Below are positions 36,521-49,720 of a stretch of 64,000 bases of DNA, piece after piece. The notes beneath the pieces were generated by a model. That model was not told the origin of the DNA. It saw only the letters and a list, made by a program, of their open reading frames with translations, and did not search any database. The stretch's first letter is position 1; every line of letters begins with the position of its first letter. The stretch lies in assembly GCF_019097595.1 (NCBI RefSeq), contig NC_080716.1:14346901-14410900 (forward strand), read 5' to 3'. The DNA is from Hemibagrus wyckioides (taxonomy: Eukaryota; Chordata; Actinopteri; Siluriformes; Bagridae). The translations under genes were made by a program, and so were the position numbers.

Positions 36521-37044
36521 GTCAATTATACCATAATCATTCTGCCATTTAGATGAAAACTGTCCTAAAAGCATCTACAGTGTACTAGTGCTCAATTACA
36601 GTGAGCCATTCTAATCAATGTATAACATAACATCAAATGTTTCAATCTTATGTCTGGAGATTTTGCTGAAAATCAACAGGTTTAATGTTGTTTCTTTTAG
36701 CAATATTATCCAAATAGTTTAATAACATTTACTTTATGCAGTCCAACAGCTAAATATACACTGTAAATTCCAGTCACTTGCACTGTTAATCTCCACCCAC
36801 TTGAAGATTTATTGTGTCATTGTCAATACAATATTTTTTTTACAGAAAAAAACAAGGCACTGTGCTGCTGTTTACCAAATATACTTTGTGCTGCTGTGCA
36901 CACATAAAAACCCCAACAAATCCAAATTGTTCTGGTCTATAAACAAACAGGCGAAGTGACAACAGCCGCATTTTGCCATGACTACTGTAACAGAGCTTTG
37001 GAAGTCCTTGGGAGAGGAAGATGGGAGAACCATGCCAGAAGGCC

Positions 37045-37160
37045 AACCATCTCATTTACAGTATTTGGCAGATGCTGTTAAAAGCAACATATATACATTT
37101 TATACAACTGAGCTGTCAAGGAAAAAGGACCTTGCTCAACAGCAGTGTCAGCTTGGCTAA
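37045..37160 (+). repeat. Interspersed repeat, family B (second copy)
   Basis: CATTTACAGTATTTGGCAGA, then TGCTGTTAAAAGCAAC and ACCTTGCTCAACAGCAGTGT followed by CAGCTTGGC. It is diverged from the copy at 19.85 kb. Confidence 0.55.
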
Positions 37161-37240
37161 TGTCTTATCCGCTGATGTTTTTAGCTATAATTTAACAGCA
37201 CAAGGCATGGAAAAGAGAATGTTAACCTTTTCTTTTTAAA

Positions 37241-37400
37241 GTGTTTGTTCATTCATTCATGCCGGATGGTACGGCAGACCATTGCAAGGGACCATGCACA
37301 CACACATAGGGACAATTTACAGTCACCGGTTCACCTACAGGCATGTTTTTGGGCAGTGTGAAGAAACCAGAGAACCCTGAGGCAACTTGCACTGAGACAG
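37241..37400. repeat. Interspersed repeat, family A
   Basis: CATTCATTCATGCCGGATGG, GCACACACACATAGGGACAA and GGCATGTTTTTGGGCAGTGT, then GAAACCAGAGAACCCTGAGG. A TTG run follows at about 37401-37432. Confidence 0.65.
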
Positions 37401-37432
37401 TTGTTGTTGTTGTGTTTTTGTTTGTTTGTTTT

Positions 37433-40019
37433 TTAAAAGAAGCTTCTAAAATTGTTCATAACCTGCCCACTCCATTTGAGATTTACTAGAACCCCTACTG
37501 TTTAGGCATTATGAGTTTGAACTAAATCACAATTCAGAGGACAATGTCTAAAGACCTTCATGAATGCTGTATATAAAGATATTAGTTGTTAGAGCATCCC
37601 AGTTCAAGGCCAGCAACCTGACACTGGTCCTGCTGGGAGCCATTAGTGAAAGGTGCCTCCTCAGCAGTTGATAAACTGTTCAGCCCTGCTTATTCACAGC
37701 ATCGCAGGGGGATTAGACTAATGAATAAATGAGATCAAGTGCTTTTGAGCAACTTTTTTTTTGTTGTTTTAATCACTGCTTCAGAACAAGGATTCTCAAG
37801 CTTTTTTTTGCGGCAAGGGAAACCTTAAAAATAATACATTTAAATAAATAAAATTTTAAATAAATAAAAAAAAAATCTGACCATCTCAGTGCAGATTTAT
37901 TTCACTATCATGATTTAAATATGTATTTTTTTAGGTCCATAGTGTGTTGTTTTCCTATACTTCCTACCAACATTATGTTCAAGTTCACCCCGTCCCGACT
38001 TAATAACCTTTAAAGAACCTTTGAGAACTTTAAAGCAGTTGTAATGTGTGCCCAGAGCACGGCTTCATATAAATTGGCTTTTCAAATCATACAACTCATA
38101 CACCAGCTCTAAGCACATTAAAAAACAAGATGCAGATTATATACTAGAATTTTTCTGACGCCAACCCCAACATGGCCTGAAACAGAATTTTACTGGCATC
38201 AGGCATTAAGTCTAACTCTTCTTTTAAGCTAAGCTAAAACAATTCACTGCATGAAGTAAGCCATATTTCTATTTTTATTGTTGCTGATCTAACCACATAA
38301 AAGTGTTCTGATATTCAGGCTCCCTCAGGCAGTCTAATTGTAATTTGACCTAAAGCACAGTTTGTTCTCCTTACGTCAAGGATATCATGTTGTTTTTAGC
38401 TATAACTAAAACTACAGGGTAATGAAAGGGAGTTGCATAAACACGCTGTAGGAAATGCTCAACAAAATACCTTACATAAGAAGTAGAGTCAGAGAAACAC
38501 AGCCCCGGTGTCGATTATAGATTGTTTCTGTATGAGTGGACAGCATCCTGTGTCCTCTGAGCAACAGCACCAAATCAGCGTTCCAGTTTTAAGCAAAGTG
38601 GGAACATGTTTACCATCCAAATCAGTTATTTTCTTGTAGCGAATCAAATATTGCTGAGACGCAACAAGGTGAAATTTATTGCTGTGAGCCATAGCTTCTG
38701 CTTCACAATTGGTCACGGTTCATGCAGCCAATCACACTTACTCTGCTCAAATCCACAGTGAAATTGCACCTAATCCAGAAATCAGTGCAGTACTCAAGAC
38801 GAAGGCAGACCGTTTATTGTTCAATTAAAGAGGCTCCATAACCGGACCTTCAGAGGGGGAAAGGTTCGTCGTTTGATATTCAACACATGTAATGCTTGAG
38901 ATAATTATAGATAATTCATCACAGAATACTTTGGCCTCAGTTTCAGTCTGCAGTGAGAGTGTGAGAGGGTCCTTGCACTACAAGTCCTCTACTGTTGTCT
39001 CTGGAAAAAAAAAAAAAAAAAGTAAACTCTTTGATTGGTTGGTACACTCCATTGCTCTCTCTGCTCTCCCTCATCAAATCCACTCAGATTCACTCATGTA
39101 AGACATGAGTTCTAATTGCTATATTTAATGTGTTAATGATTTAATTATTCTTTTAATTAATTTGTTATGACTAAATGATTGACTTAATTCAAGGGCTTTT
39201 GGCTTTTCTGGGGGTGATGGAGGACTGAGTGGTGTGTGTGTGTGACATACATACAGTATTACCTTATATTACTTGGCAGTTGTATGTGAAACATCTCATA
39301 AACCCTTAATAATGTCTGCTCATGTTCATCAGAACACTAATGCAATCTTCTAACACAGGCACCAAAACCAATACTTACACCAAAGCATTACAACATTACT
39401 GTCTACTGTGTACAGTTATAACACATCATGTGACCTAAATGTTATGCAAGCAACAACCTGTACTAAATACATGAATGCACTATAAATACTGGATGCATAA
39501 AAGGTGTCACCACTATAATCTACAGTAAAAAATTTGATATGAATCTTATCCGAGGTATGAAATGTCATCATTCTGTCAGCCACATAAACATGTGGTAAAA
39601 TATTTAACTGTATCTTTATTCACTGAATTTTCTCACTGAGCTAATAATCAGAAATGTGTGGACTGTTTGTTGCACTGTACTGATCAGAGTAATAACGATA
39701 TTGTAGTTATCATCTGTTTTCCTTCCTCCCATATATTTTACTTAATTTCTAAAAAGTTGGGCAGCTTTCATGTGGAAAACAAAGTCACTATGTTTCACAT
39801 GTATTTCTAACGTACAGATATTATCCACTCCATAATTCCGTTCCTTCTTCCAATCTTTGTAATGTGTCTTACAAAAGAAATGGTTGTGCCATGGACACAC
39901 TATTTGCACTTAAATTCTCATCATCTGTCCAGTAAAATATTCATTGAGTGAGAATGGTGCAGTGTGATTGCTGCTCCAAAAGCACTTGTTGTAGTTCCCG
40001 TTTTTATCCACTAGGTGCA

Positions 40020-40023
<4 letters not shown>
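37433..40023. other. Intergenic, no gene seen
   Basis: AT-rich, with poly-A near 39005-39021. Short frames only. Confidence 0.6.

Positions 40024-40105
<82 letters not shown>
40024..40105. repeat. Compound (CT)n(AT)n microsatellite
   Basis: About 39 bp of CT repeats switch abruptly to about 43 bp of AT repeats. Confidence 0.97.
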
Positions 40106-40108
<3 letters not shown>

Positions 40109-43100
40109 TGTGGAATGTGGTTTTTCAATGCCAGAGTTTGTAAAAATGTCTCTTGACTAATATTCAGATATTCAGGTACAAATCATAACAGACATTATGG
40201 CATGACATTTATTTACAGAACATAACGTACATCCACTTCCCAAAAGGAAATCTGCCACCACAGATTAAAGCATCATGCTGGTAGCTTTATTAGTATATTC
40301 TTATATTTCCAGTTAAGTACATCCAAGCCTACACCTAGTTCTTGGAGGATGATATGATGTTAGTGTGATAACTGACAGGATGGAAAGTAATAGGAGATTA
40401 ATTATTGGAATTCGGCATGCCCGGTTTAGTGTACACGGCAGCATCTGTTGTTGCAGTGTGCTAATCTGGATGAGTGTGGATTTGGGGGAAGGATGAACTC
40501 GCAGGTGTCACTACCCTATTTCACCTGCTTATATGCTTTCTGGAACACAACCAAAAATAGTTGCCCTGTCAACAATATCTGGAATGACCAAAAATACCCT
40601 GTTAAGATTAGTGCTAGAAATGTATAAAAGCTTAGGCTCCTATGTATAATAAAAATTTTAGTTTAAGAGAAGTGTATTTGCCTTGTAGCAATTCAAAGCA
40701 CCAATAAAGTCATTAGTCCTCGGCTACATATGAAACATCACTTAAAATTTGATATTGGAATAAAAATATTGAAGTCAGCAAAGATAAGTGAGGTCATCGA
40801 ACAATGGGGCACTAGAGGCTATAGGGTACAAATGTTAATTAGTCTTATTCTAGCTTTTCCACAAAGCATCAGTGTTGCAGCAAGACAGGCTCATAAATCC
40901 AATACACAAAGCAATACCAGGAAAATTCATTCTTGTAATCACACAAACACACTAAGAAGGTCAACACACAAAACCAGGGCACACTAGGGAAGAAAAAGCA
41001 AAGAAGTGTGGCTTAATGCTGCAAAACCACAAACAAGACTTTGCACCCAAATAAAGGAAGATGAGGGCTATACAGACATCCAATGATCACAACAAACTCA
41101 AGTCTAGTGAAAGAAATGAAAGTAGGAGAAAGGGAGGAGTAATTCTCACTACTCTGTAGCAAGAGTAATTTAATCGGGAGTTGAGGAGCCGTCCAGAACA
41201 ATGTGAAGGCTACTAAAGGAAGATTATTTTCCCCCTAAGAGTTCACACTTAGGAGACTATAGAATGTGGCCTATGGTCTTAATGCTATATAGAATGTGAG
41301 CCATTGCTCCAACATCTGACAATACAAATTTAGTCTTAGATCATGTGCAACAGGATTTACACAAGACATTTGGTATTTATGCAAATATCAAACCTATCGT
41401 ACTCTTGAGTTTGTATCAATTAACACTGAGGAAGTTATTGTTCTAAACCTTGGCTTCAAAGTGTATAATTGACATGAGTTTCTGCAATACAGTTTATACA
41501 GACAATTAGCTTTATTGTACAGGCAATTTTAATGAAAAGTTTGTGGCACTTTCTTATGAATGACATCAAAGAAGCCAAGGCAGACCAAATCCATATAAAA
41601 AGACGAATAAGAAAATATAAAAGGAGGAAGAGTTAGACTGTACCTGTGCTAACAGTGCTGCTGTTAGCTGATCTGCCTTGCTAGTTTAGATAATTTAGCG
41701 CATGCTGTGCTCAGGAGGCACACTTTTACCATTTACTAGTCATTTTGCTGAACCATTATGAATTTTTTCTGGATGCCGCTAAAAGTAAATCAGCTGTACT
41801 GTGAATGTGCTTTTCACTTTACACGTGGTTAGTGTTTATCAACACACACACGTGAGTACACAGAAAATCAGTGTTGAGTAAACCTTGCAAGAATTTTTAG
41901 TACAGTTTGGCTTGCAAAAACATTTACATGCAACTATACTGAAAAAATTATATGAAAGGCTCAATGTTATTATATTTACAAATTTATCCCATAAAAAAAA
42001 ATTCTACTTCAGAATTGGACTGGCCATATTGAACAGCATGGAGTGTAGTGATGTACGGAAATTTACATAGGCAAATATACTGTATATACATTATATATAC
42101 TGTGTGTATAGTGTATACAGTGTATACAATGATCTATGTTTAAGTGTTTAAATAAACATTTATTCCCACATATACTCCTTGAAAAAAAAAAAACTGAGAG
42201 ATGGGCTGGTGAGAGAGCCTGGTATACCTTACAGTTTACACCATATGACTAGCATGATTTTGGGAACAACTGCTGCAGCAGTGATTATCAAGTACCCCTG
42301 CTGTCTCCAAGCCCATACATATGAAACTGTCTACCTTGCCTGAGCCAACCTAGCTCCTGGGTTCCCATAGTGATGGCTCTTGGCACTGTGGGGGGGAGAG
42401 CAGCTAGTGTTGGAAGCTCTAGTCTTAGCCTACGAGCCCCTCCTGTGCCTAGCGATGAGCTAAATTATTTTTAATGGATCTTCATAAAACCATCTGTAAC
42501 TGTGCACCTGCACACTAAAGGGTCTATCGACAGAATGATTAGGGCTGCAGGACCTGCAGATTGTTCCAAAATGTGTAATCATTTTGTTTTCATATTTACC
42601 ACAAGCTTGCTTTTAGACACCATGTGGCTTTTTTCTTCTTCTTCTTTAGATCCTGCTTGTATTTAGGAGATGCCACATTTTCATGACTTTCTTTAATTGA
42701 AGGCAATAAGTAAATTTATTCATATCATGTAAAAGTATCATGCTGCTCTCTTATGTCTTCTAAAAAGTCCTTTTAAGACAATCATCTTAAATGGGCCATT
42801 TGACCTGGCTGGAGGTGCTGTATCCATGATGAATAAAGGTTAATTGTATAAGTCAATCTTGTCCAGTTTCCAAAGTAATGAAGCACCCAAGGCATTCAGG
42901 TTTTATTATAACATGCACACTGCTTCTACATACAGCCTGCATTCGGCAGCCAGGTCTGTTAATCTCCATTTAGCATTCTGCACGCATACCTCATGTTATT
43001 AGTCTGAGGTGGATTATCACAATGGAGCGCACTGTGTAGGACAGGAGAAGAATACTGAGTGTCTTTTTTTGTTCGTTTTGTACTAACAACCACTCCAAGA

Positions 43101-43379
43101 TAGCCTACATTTAGCTATCTGACTCCATGCTTTTTGTTTTTTAATTAACATAATTAGTATGATTGTTTAAACAGCTTTAATATGCATTTAATTAAGTAAT
43201 TATCAATCAATTAGTAAACTCCTGACCTCCTTTACACCAAGTATTGAATATTCCAGCATCTTGTGTTGTTTCCCCTCCCTTTTTATTTATCTAGACTTTA
43301 TTTATTTATTTTCCCCCAGGGACAACCCCTAGGTGCCCTTTAAGACTGTGATTTATATAAGAAAGCCATTGTCCTTGCA
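40106..43379. other. Intergenic, no gene seen
   Basis: AT-rich, no gene. The 42.9-43.06 kb part is unique-looking and moderately balanced. Several short TATATAC/GTATACAG words cluster at 42065-42130. Confidence 0.55.
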
Positions 43380-43650
43380 TGCTTGGCAGATAGTTTAACA
43401 AAATTGAATGAGATCAAATTTAGTGCAACCTCCATTGGGGCTAGCCACATTATTTTGAAGTGCTTCATTACAGTGGCAGTGGGGGCTGGATATCTTCATT
43501 TGGGATGCTGCATGCCCTCATTCATCATGCTAGATAAAGAACCAGAGAAAACGCCACAACAAACAGGAGCCACAGCGGCGAGCATCAACGCAAACACCTC
43601 ACCCTGAGTCTTCATTACATTAGCCAGACTAACAAGGGGGCTAAATCAGA
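43380..43650. other. Candidate conserved non-coding element D
   Basis: Unique, balanced sequence such as GGGGCTAGCCACATTATTTT, GGGATGCTGCATGCCCTC and ACAGGAGCCACAGCGGCGAG. An open frame of 74 codons covers part of it but has no splice context or family resemblance. Confidence 0.3.
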
Positions 43651-45218
43651 TACCATGTTTGGACGCAATAGGCCACTTGTAGTGGTGTCTAAAAAGAACC
43701 CCTTTAATAGATTATGTACAGGAAAAAGTGAGACATGAATAAAAGTACACATTGTTTTGCATTATAGTGCCTACGGAATTGTATGATTTATGCCATGCTT
43801 TTAAACTACAACTGCCCCACTAATATTCTGCTCCCTATTTGCCACTTAAATATTTGGAGCATATGGACCTCAAAGAAAACAATGAAGTCCTGAGGAAAAA
43901 TATACAGTGTAAAAAAAAAAGCCTTAAGCAGATGCCAGGATTGACGAGGTTCTCGTTAATTAGAATGCGATTGGTGTTCAGTTGCTGAGAGGAATAAAGT
44001 TACAATCCACATGTGAAATCTGAACAATAACATTTCACAGATTTGCTTAATTTGCACACCGCTTCAATTAAACTAAGCTCAGTTGTGCTCTGTTGCATTG
44101 AGACTGAAACTGCAGAAGAGCTGGATGAAGCATTTGGTCTGACCACATGTGTCCCTCAAAAAGGCGCCATTTTGTTCCTGAGCCAGATGTGCCTGTGATG
44201 CCAGCTCAGGGACTCATAGCCCATCTCTCACTATATTTTTATTCATAGTCTTCAGTCAGTGCTCTCTTTTCTCTATTTCTCTTCTGTTGCTCTTCTTTAT
44301 GCATTTCCTTTATTCTTTCTTCCTCTCATTATAAGCATCCTGGCTTGAAATAAACCCTCTTCAGTGTTGTTCTTTTTTTTTTTTTTGCTGTGTTTTCATC
44401 CTGTCCAATTAGAACTCTCTACATTGCTCTTATCTTTCCTATCTGATACTGGCAGGCAGATGTGTGAATACCCCAGAGAGAGTGTGTCTGTAAAATAAAA
44501 ACCTTAATGAATCACCACAACTGTTTAGGTGCTCAGAGCCAAGTGGCACATCTGCATGTCTCTTAGTGGCCCAAACTCAGCCTTCATCCCAAAGGGCCAT
44601 ATTTAGAGTTGGTTTAAAATTTATGGCAGTATTCACATGGGATAATATTTCCTCATATTTAGAGTTAGGTGACATTGCTGCTTTAAAAAAATCCTGAATT
44701 GAAGTGTCTAAGACTGGCTTTTTTTATTTTATATCTAAACCATCATCTAAACCACCACCTTTAAACACAAGCACCTTTAACCCTGAAAAAACAGGGAGAT
44801 AGAAAATGTGGACTAAAGCAGATTTCACATTTAATCTTTGCTGTAAAATGCACTACAGTATATTACTTACAAATATAATAGGTGTCAAGTATGTTGCATG
44901 AATAGTCTTGCTTCACAAATGTAAAGCCCATAATAGTCCAGCCTATAAAACTGCACTTGATCTAGCACATCCTATTATATTGTATTACATTTTTTTCAAA
45001 CATTATGCAGTTTTAGTTAATTGTGCATTTAATCTAGTCACAATACGTGACATCAAGTTGCTGAATTAATAAAATATTGCCAGTATTGTTATTTTGATGT
45101 ACTTTACGGTAAAAAAATAAAAATAAATAAATAAATCATTAGTTTAAACTAATAGGGATAAAATAGTTTAATAATTTAATTTAATAATTTTTCTTTCTCT
45201 GTTTCTCTTCTTTTGTAA
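43651..45218. other. Intergenic, no gene seen
   Basis: AT-rich. A pyrimidine-rich stretch lies at 44260-44340 and (AAAT)n at 45113-45137. Confidence 0.6.
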
Positions 45219-45277
45219 AGCTGCTTTGAGACAATGTCCATTATAAAAGGTGCTATACAAATAAATTGAATTGAATT
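45219..45277 (+). repeat. Interspersed repeat, family C (3' end)
   Basis: AAAGCTGCTTTGAGACAATG, then TCCATTATAAAAGGTGCTAT and ACAAATAAATTGAATTGAAT. This is a widespread fish repeat tail. Other copies are at 49.59-49.72 kb (- strand) and 55.44-55.68 kb. Confidence 0.75.
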
Positions 45278-46854
45278 TTTTATTTATTTATTCATGTAAA
45301 CTTTGATACATGAGATTAAAATACTATTTATTCTGATGCCCTCTGAACTGTCTGTGCATGTAGTTTCATCTGATATCTGAATACAGATGTGCACAGTTTT
45401 GATATTAAGTCCTCATTCTGTAAGCCTAACTTTATACAACCCAAAGAATATAACAGCATTCACCTAAATGAATGCATCACACTGAATAGAGACTATGGCA
45501 TACTGCTTTATTTTGTTAAATATGCTTATATATATAAGGTTCAGGGCTCCTGACAGTGAGGCTATGACTTTTAGCCATATAAGATAAAGTAGCTGCAGGA
45601 TAGTTAGTGATTAATGCATGTGTTTTATGTTTTCTCAAACAGTAAAAGAAGAAAACCATTACAGTTTATTGACTCGGTGATTGATGTTTTCTCTAAGGAT
45701 TTCAGTGGTGCTGTGTTTTGGTGTTTATTTCATTACATTAAGTGTAGTTATGGGTGTAACTTAAGAAACAGGTGATGAGCTTAATTAGTCATTAGCGAGG
45801 ACTCTTAGGTCTCAAATGATAAGTACACGCTTTACAAGGTCATAATTTGATTAAAGCACCTGCCAGTGATTGGACAGACTCTGCAGACATGATTAACTTG
45901 GCTCCCTTGTCTCCCTATACTCAGCTTATAGCATCATCTGTGCTTGGCCTCATGTCTTTGTCAACCTGCATTACTTTACAGGTGACCAACTTACACAGCT
46001 ACATGCCACATGAGAATCTGACTCCACGTTTCAGTCCAATAATACTACACAGCTTTGAAGTTCTGCTTGGCGTGTATTTTTATGTATATACTGTATATAT
46101 ACCCTTAAAAAAATAAGACCATATGCTTATACTGATCAGCGATGACATCATTTATGCTTTGGTGTCAGGCATAGGGAGTGGGCTTCAAGCCCACATACCA
46201 TCAGTGTCATTGCCTGCTTTAGATCTGCTGACATGCTGAAGCATCTGCCAACATGGTGAACCACCTTTTTGACACAGAGGAGCTGAGAGTGGATGCAGAG
46301 AAATGAGATGGCAGAGAAGGGGGTGCGCTTTGCTAAAAGAGAGAGAGCAGTGATGTATGACTCGTACCCAATCAACAAACAGCTGCAGCCAGGCTCTATT
46401 TTCTCCTGACCTCCCCTCACTTCTCTCCTGCCATCCTTACAACACCAAACTTGTGACTGTCAGAGTGCTGAGATTTATGTTTTGGGATAGAGGGAAAACT
46501 GAACAGTGTCGGAATCTTTGGCTCGTGGGCTGCAAAAACCACCAAAAATGATAATGATATGTCTCAGGGCATCACTACTCCTCATTTTCACATAAAAGTA
46601 GTATTAAGCACTCACAGTCACACACTGATTTTTATCGCTCCAAGTTGCCAGTCATTGTACTGTATATAAGTCGCCAAGAGGTGTACTTCTACTACTGGTT
46701 GCTATCGCAGTAAAGGAGAAGCAGTGTGTCATTGGTCACATATATATAAAGTTAAACTTTTCACACCTTTGTCACATCAATGGACACCCCACTTCTAATC
46801 TAGCCGGATCTTGCCAGCTCCCATTCAATATGAATGTTCTCTGGTAACTTTGCT
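45278..46854. other. Intergenic, no gene seen
   Basis: AT-rich. Frames of about 90 codons at 45847-46116 (+) and 46148-46420 (-) show no known similarity. Confidence 0.55.
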
Positions 46855-47260
46855 GCTGCAAGTTGATGTATGTGTAAACCTAGCCTTATGCTGCATTAAA
46901 ACATATTTAATTATTATCATGGTATACAATACCTTCTTTATTGTACCACTACAATCACTTGCTCATTTGCACTCATTGCATTTACTCATTGCATTTACCT
47001 CCCTCTGTATACTGTTATATACTGTTATATATGCAAATTATTTATATATTTTTGTATATTGCTTATATATGCAAATTATTTATATATTTTTGTATATTGC
47101 TTATATATGCAAATTATTTATTGTTATATACTTATTATATATGCTAATTATTTGCACTGCAAAATGCACTTCTGGTTAGATGCTAACTGTATTTCGTTGC
47201 CTTGTACCCACATGTGCAGTGACAATAAAGTTGAATCTATTCTAATCTAATGCTAGCAAT
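46855..47260 (+). mobile_element. LINE 3'-end fragment with an internal tandem repeat
   Basis: Contains TTGCACTCATTGCATTTACT, an internal tandem repeat, then ATGCACTTCTGGTTAGATGC, TGTATTTCGTTGCCTTGTAC and GTGACAATAAAGTTGAATCT with ATTCTAATCTAATG. I recognise this as the 3' end of a common teleost non-LTR element. No reverse transcriptase frame is present. Confidence 0.65.
47020..47150. repeat. Tandem repeat, period about 47 bp
   Basis: The unit TATATGCAAATTATTTATAT plus ATTTTTGTATATTGCT is repeated about 2.5 times, followed by a diverged copy with TATATGCTAATTATTTGCAC. Confidence 0.85.
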
Positions 47261-47529
47261 CACCTACCGGTAAAAGCCAAAGAAAAGCCACTACTCAACC
47301 TGAAATTCCTCATCAGCTTGGTGTAATCTTCTCAACTACATGTTGACATCAAATTGACATGGCTGTGTACAGCATTCGAAGTAAATTCTACATGTAGCAC
47401 TTACTGTACTACAAATACAAGTGAGTTATACTATATACACAAGTAGAAGCCTTAGAACAAATTCCAAAATGCACCACCGGTGTTGTACCCATGGGCATCA
47501 GGTCTCAGAGCAGTGTATCTCACACAATC

Positions 47530-47815
47530 ACTCACTTTCAGTAACTACATTATAGTGGTCAGGGTCACATCGGATCAGGAGCCTCATCCCGATACCCAGG
47601 ATGGGACAACAGTCCATTGTGAGGCACCATGCACACATACATTCACACTTGGAGACAATTTATCTTAGCCAATCCACCAAGGGTCTGGATGGTAGGAGGA
47701 AACTGGTAGAAATTAGAAACAGAACACAGACAGTAACCAGAGCTCAGGATCGAATTGGGGACCCCGAAGCTGTGAGGCGGCGACACCACCCGCTGTGTCA
47801 CTCTGCCTCCCACTA
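47530..47815. repeat. Interspersed repeat, family A (longest copy)
   Basis: CACTCACTTTCAGTAACTAC, GGTCAGGGTCACATCGGATC and GACAACAGTCCATTGTGAGG, then CAGAGCTCAGGATCGAATTG and GCTGTGAGGCGGCGACACCA. The last part (read as CTCAGGATCGAA...GTGAGGC) ends the family. Confidence 0.7.
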
Positions 47816-48194
47816 GTTTACCTGCCTATAGAAAAAAAGTTAATGGAGAGAAAAGAGAGTTTGAAGACTGCTAAGAGACTGAGTGTATGGTTTTAGTGAT
47901 GATAAATTGTTGTGATTTCTATGGCAGTTATGAAACAATATAATGTGCACTACCATTAGGACACGAATCTAAGTATGGTAACCTGATTCACAACTAGACA
48001 CAGCTTTCTGTAGGAGAATTAAAAATGGCCTTTACACACAGCAGGGTGTGTTTATAGCAGCACAGAAATAGACAGCAGTGTGAGAAGGTTTTGTTTTTCC
48101 TTCTGAAAAGATAAAGTGGTATATTTCAAAAGTGGTGTACAGGATCTTATTTTAATCATTTATTTTTTCTTTAGTAAGTGCTTACTGAAGTAAC

Positions 48195-48390
48195 CAATGG
48201 ACACACACCAAGGACAATTAAGTGTAGACAATACACCTCCCAGCATGTTTTTTGGAAGTGTGAGGAAACATAAACAGGGAGAAGATGAGAAACTCTGTAC
48301 AGACAGTAACCTGAGCTCAGGATCGAACCCTGGAGCTATGAGATGGCAGTCCTACCCTGCACCACTGGGACCCTGGAGCTCTGTGACAGA
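48195..48390. repeat. Interspersed repeat, family A
   Basis: ATGGACACACACCAAGGACA, CCCAGCATGTTTTTTGGAAG and GTGAGGAAACATAAACAGGG, then GAGCTCAGGATCGAACCCTG. It is colinear with the 47.6-kb copy. Confidence 0.7.
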
Positions 48391-49397
48391 ATATTACCTG
48401 CTGTTCCCCCATGCTGCCTATTATATTTCAATGTTTTATATTTTCAATATTTAGCATATTGACAAACAAACAAATCATAAATAATATTTATAGAACATTA
48501 TTTATAATGCAGTCCTAGAAATATTCTGAATAAGAGCCTACTGATATAACCCCTGCAAATACATAAATATTCACTGATAATAAGTTAAAGAAATGAATTA
48601 GACATTTCATGGCTCTTTAATTTACGATTGATGCAAAATATCAATCTAGTGATTGGTATCCTCAGTTTTAATAGAAGTACTAGAATTTAATACAGCTGTC
48701 AGAATTCGTTCGCAAAAGTAGTTGGTACGACTGGAGAACTCTTCCACTTGTAAATCTTTTGAGAAAATGCAGTATACAGGTATGACTATCCAGGATACAC
48801 CAAACACACTTTATGTTCATAGATTTATGAGCACTACTGAATCTTATTATTACTTGCGCGGTAAATCTAAAATAGCCACCCTCTCAGGTGTCTTCTCCCT
48901 TTTGCTTTGTTTCGAGCCTTTCACTTTCACACACACTCGTACGCAAAAACACACAGACAATACCGAGCACTGGAAGCCAAAGCCGCCTGTATTTCTTTAC
49001 CTCTCCAGGATCTGTGGATCAAAAAAAAAAGGAGAAAAGATGTCTAGCCCTCCCCTTTGCGTGACATGCAAATTTTAGCTCCTCAAATTTGCAAATTGCC
49101 CCTCTCTTGTGATTGTGGGTAATTTAAGGAAACGTGCCAATCGATCTAAGAGGAGCCATTTTTAGGAGGTTGGAGTCCCACTGAAGAACAGGGGTCTCTC
49201 TTTTTCTTTCCCTCTTTCCCTTCCTCCTGCTCCTCCTTCTTCTCCTCAGGCAGCTCCTCGTTTATATTCATGCTTCTCCACAGGACGCAACGGCTCCTTG
49301 AGGATGTCACTCCGTGCCACTTTAACAGATGAACATATCTAGAATGAGCTATGGTGCCGAAGCACTCAAACAGATGTGGAGTTGGCATTTTAATTTC

Positions 49398-49432
<35 letters not shown>

Positions 49433-49587
49433 ACACCTTGCAGCTTCACTATGATTCTGAACACATAAGGAGACTATTCAGATACATCATGTGAGGACAT
49501 ACAGTGACACATGCACACCATAACAGCACATCTAATGCTCACAAACAGATTTATGTACAGGTCAAAAATCACAAGATTCCTAGTACT
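48391..49587. other. Intergenic with a polypyrimidine tract and (AC)n
   Basis: A pyrimidine-rich stretch occupies 49195-49260 and a (CA)n microsatellite 49399-49437. A 118-codon frame at 48722-49078 has no recognised similarity. Confidence 0.6.
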
Positions 49588-49720
49588 TCAATTCACTTAA
49601 ATTCAATTGAAAATAGACATTGTCACCAAGAAGCTTTACAGAAATTGGGTAGTATAGTAATGTCCTGATGAGCAAGTGAGAGGAAACTTTGGAAAGGACA
49701 CAGCACAAGAAAGAAATCTT
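49588..49720 (-). repeat. Interspersed repeat, family C (antisense copy)
   Basis: AATTCAATTGAAAATAGACA, then TTGTCACCAAGAAGCTTTAC and GTCCTGATGAGCAAGTGAGA with GGAAACTTTGGAAAGGACAC. It is the reverse complement of the AAGCTGCTTTG/GACAATGTC tail at 45.2 and 55.6 kb. Confidence 0.7.

Noticed and set aside
46148..46551. Overlapping frames around 46.15-46.55 kb
   Set aside because: No similarity to known proteins and no splice sites or codon bias.
49146..49436. 96-codon antisense frame
   Set aside because: Made of the (AC)n and polypyrimidine tracts (Cys/Val and Glu/Lys runs).
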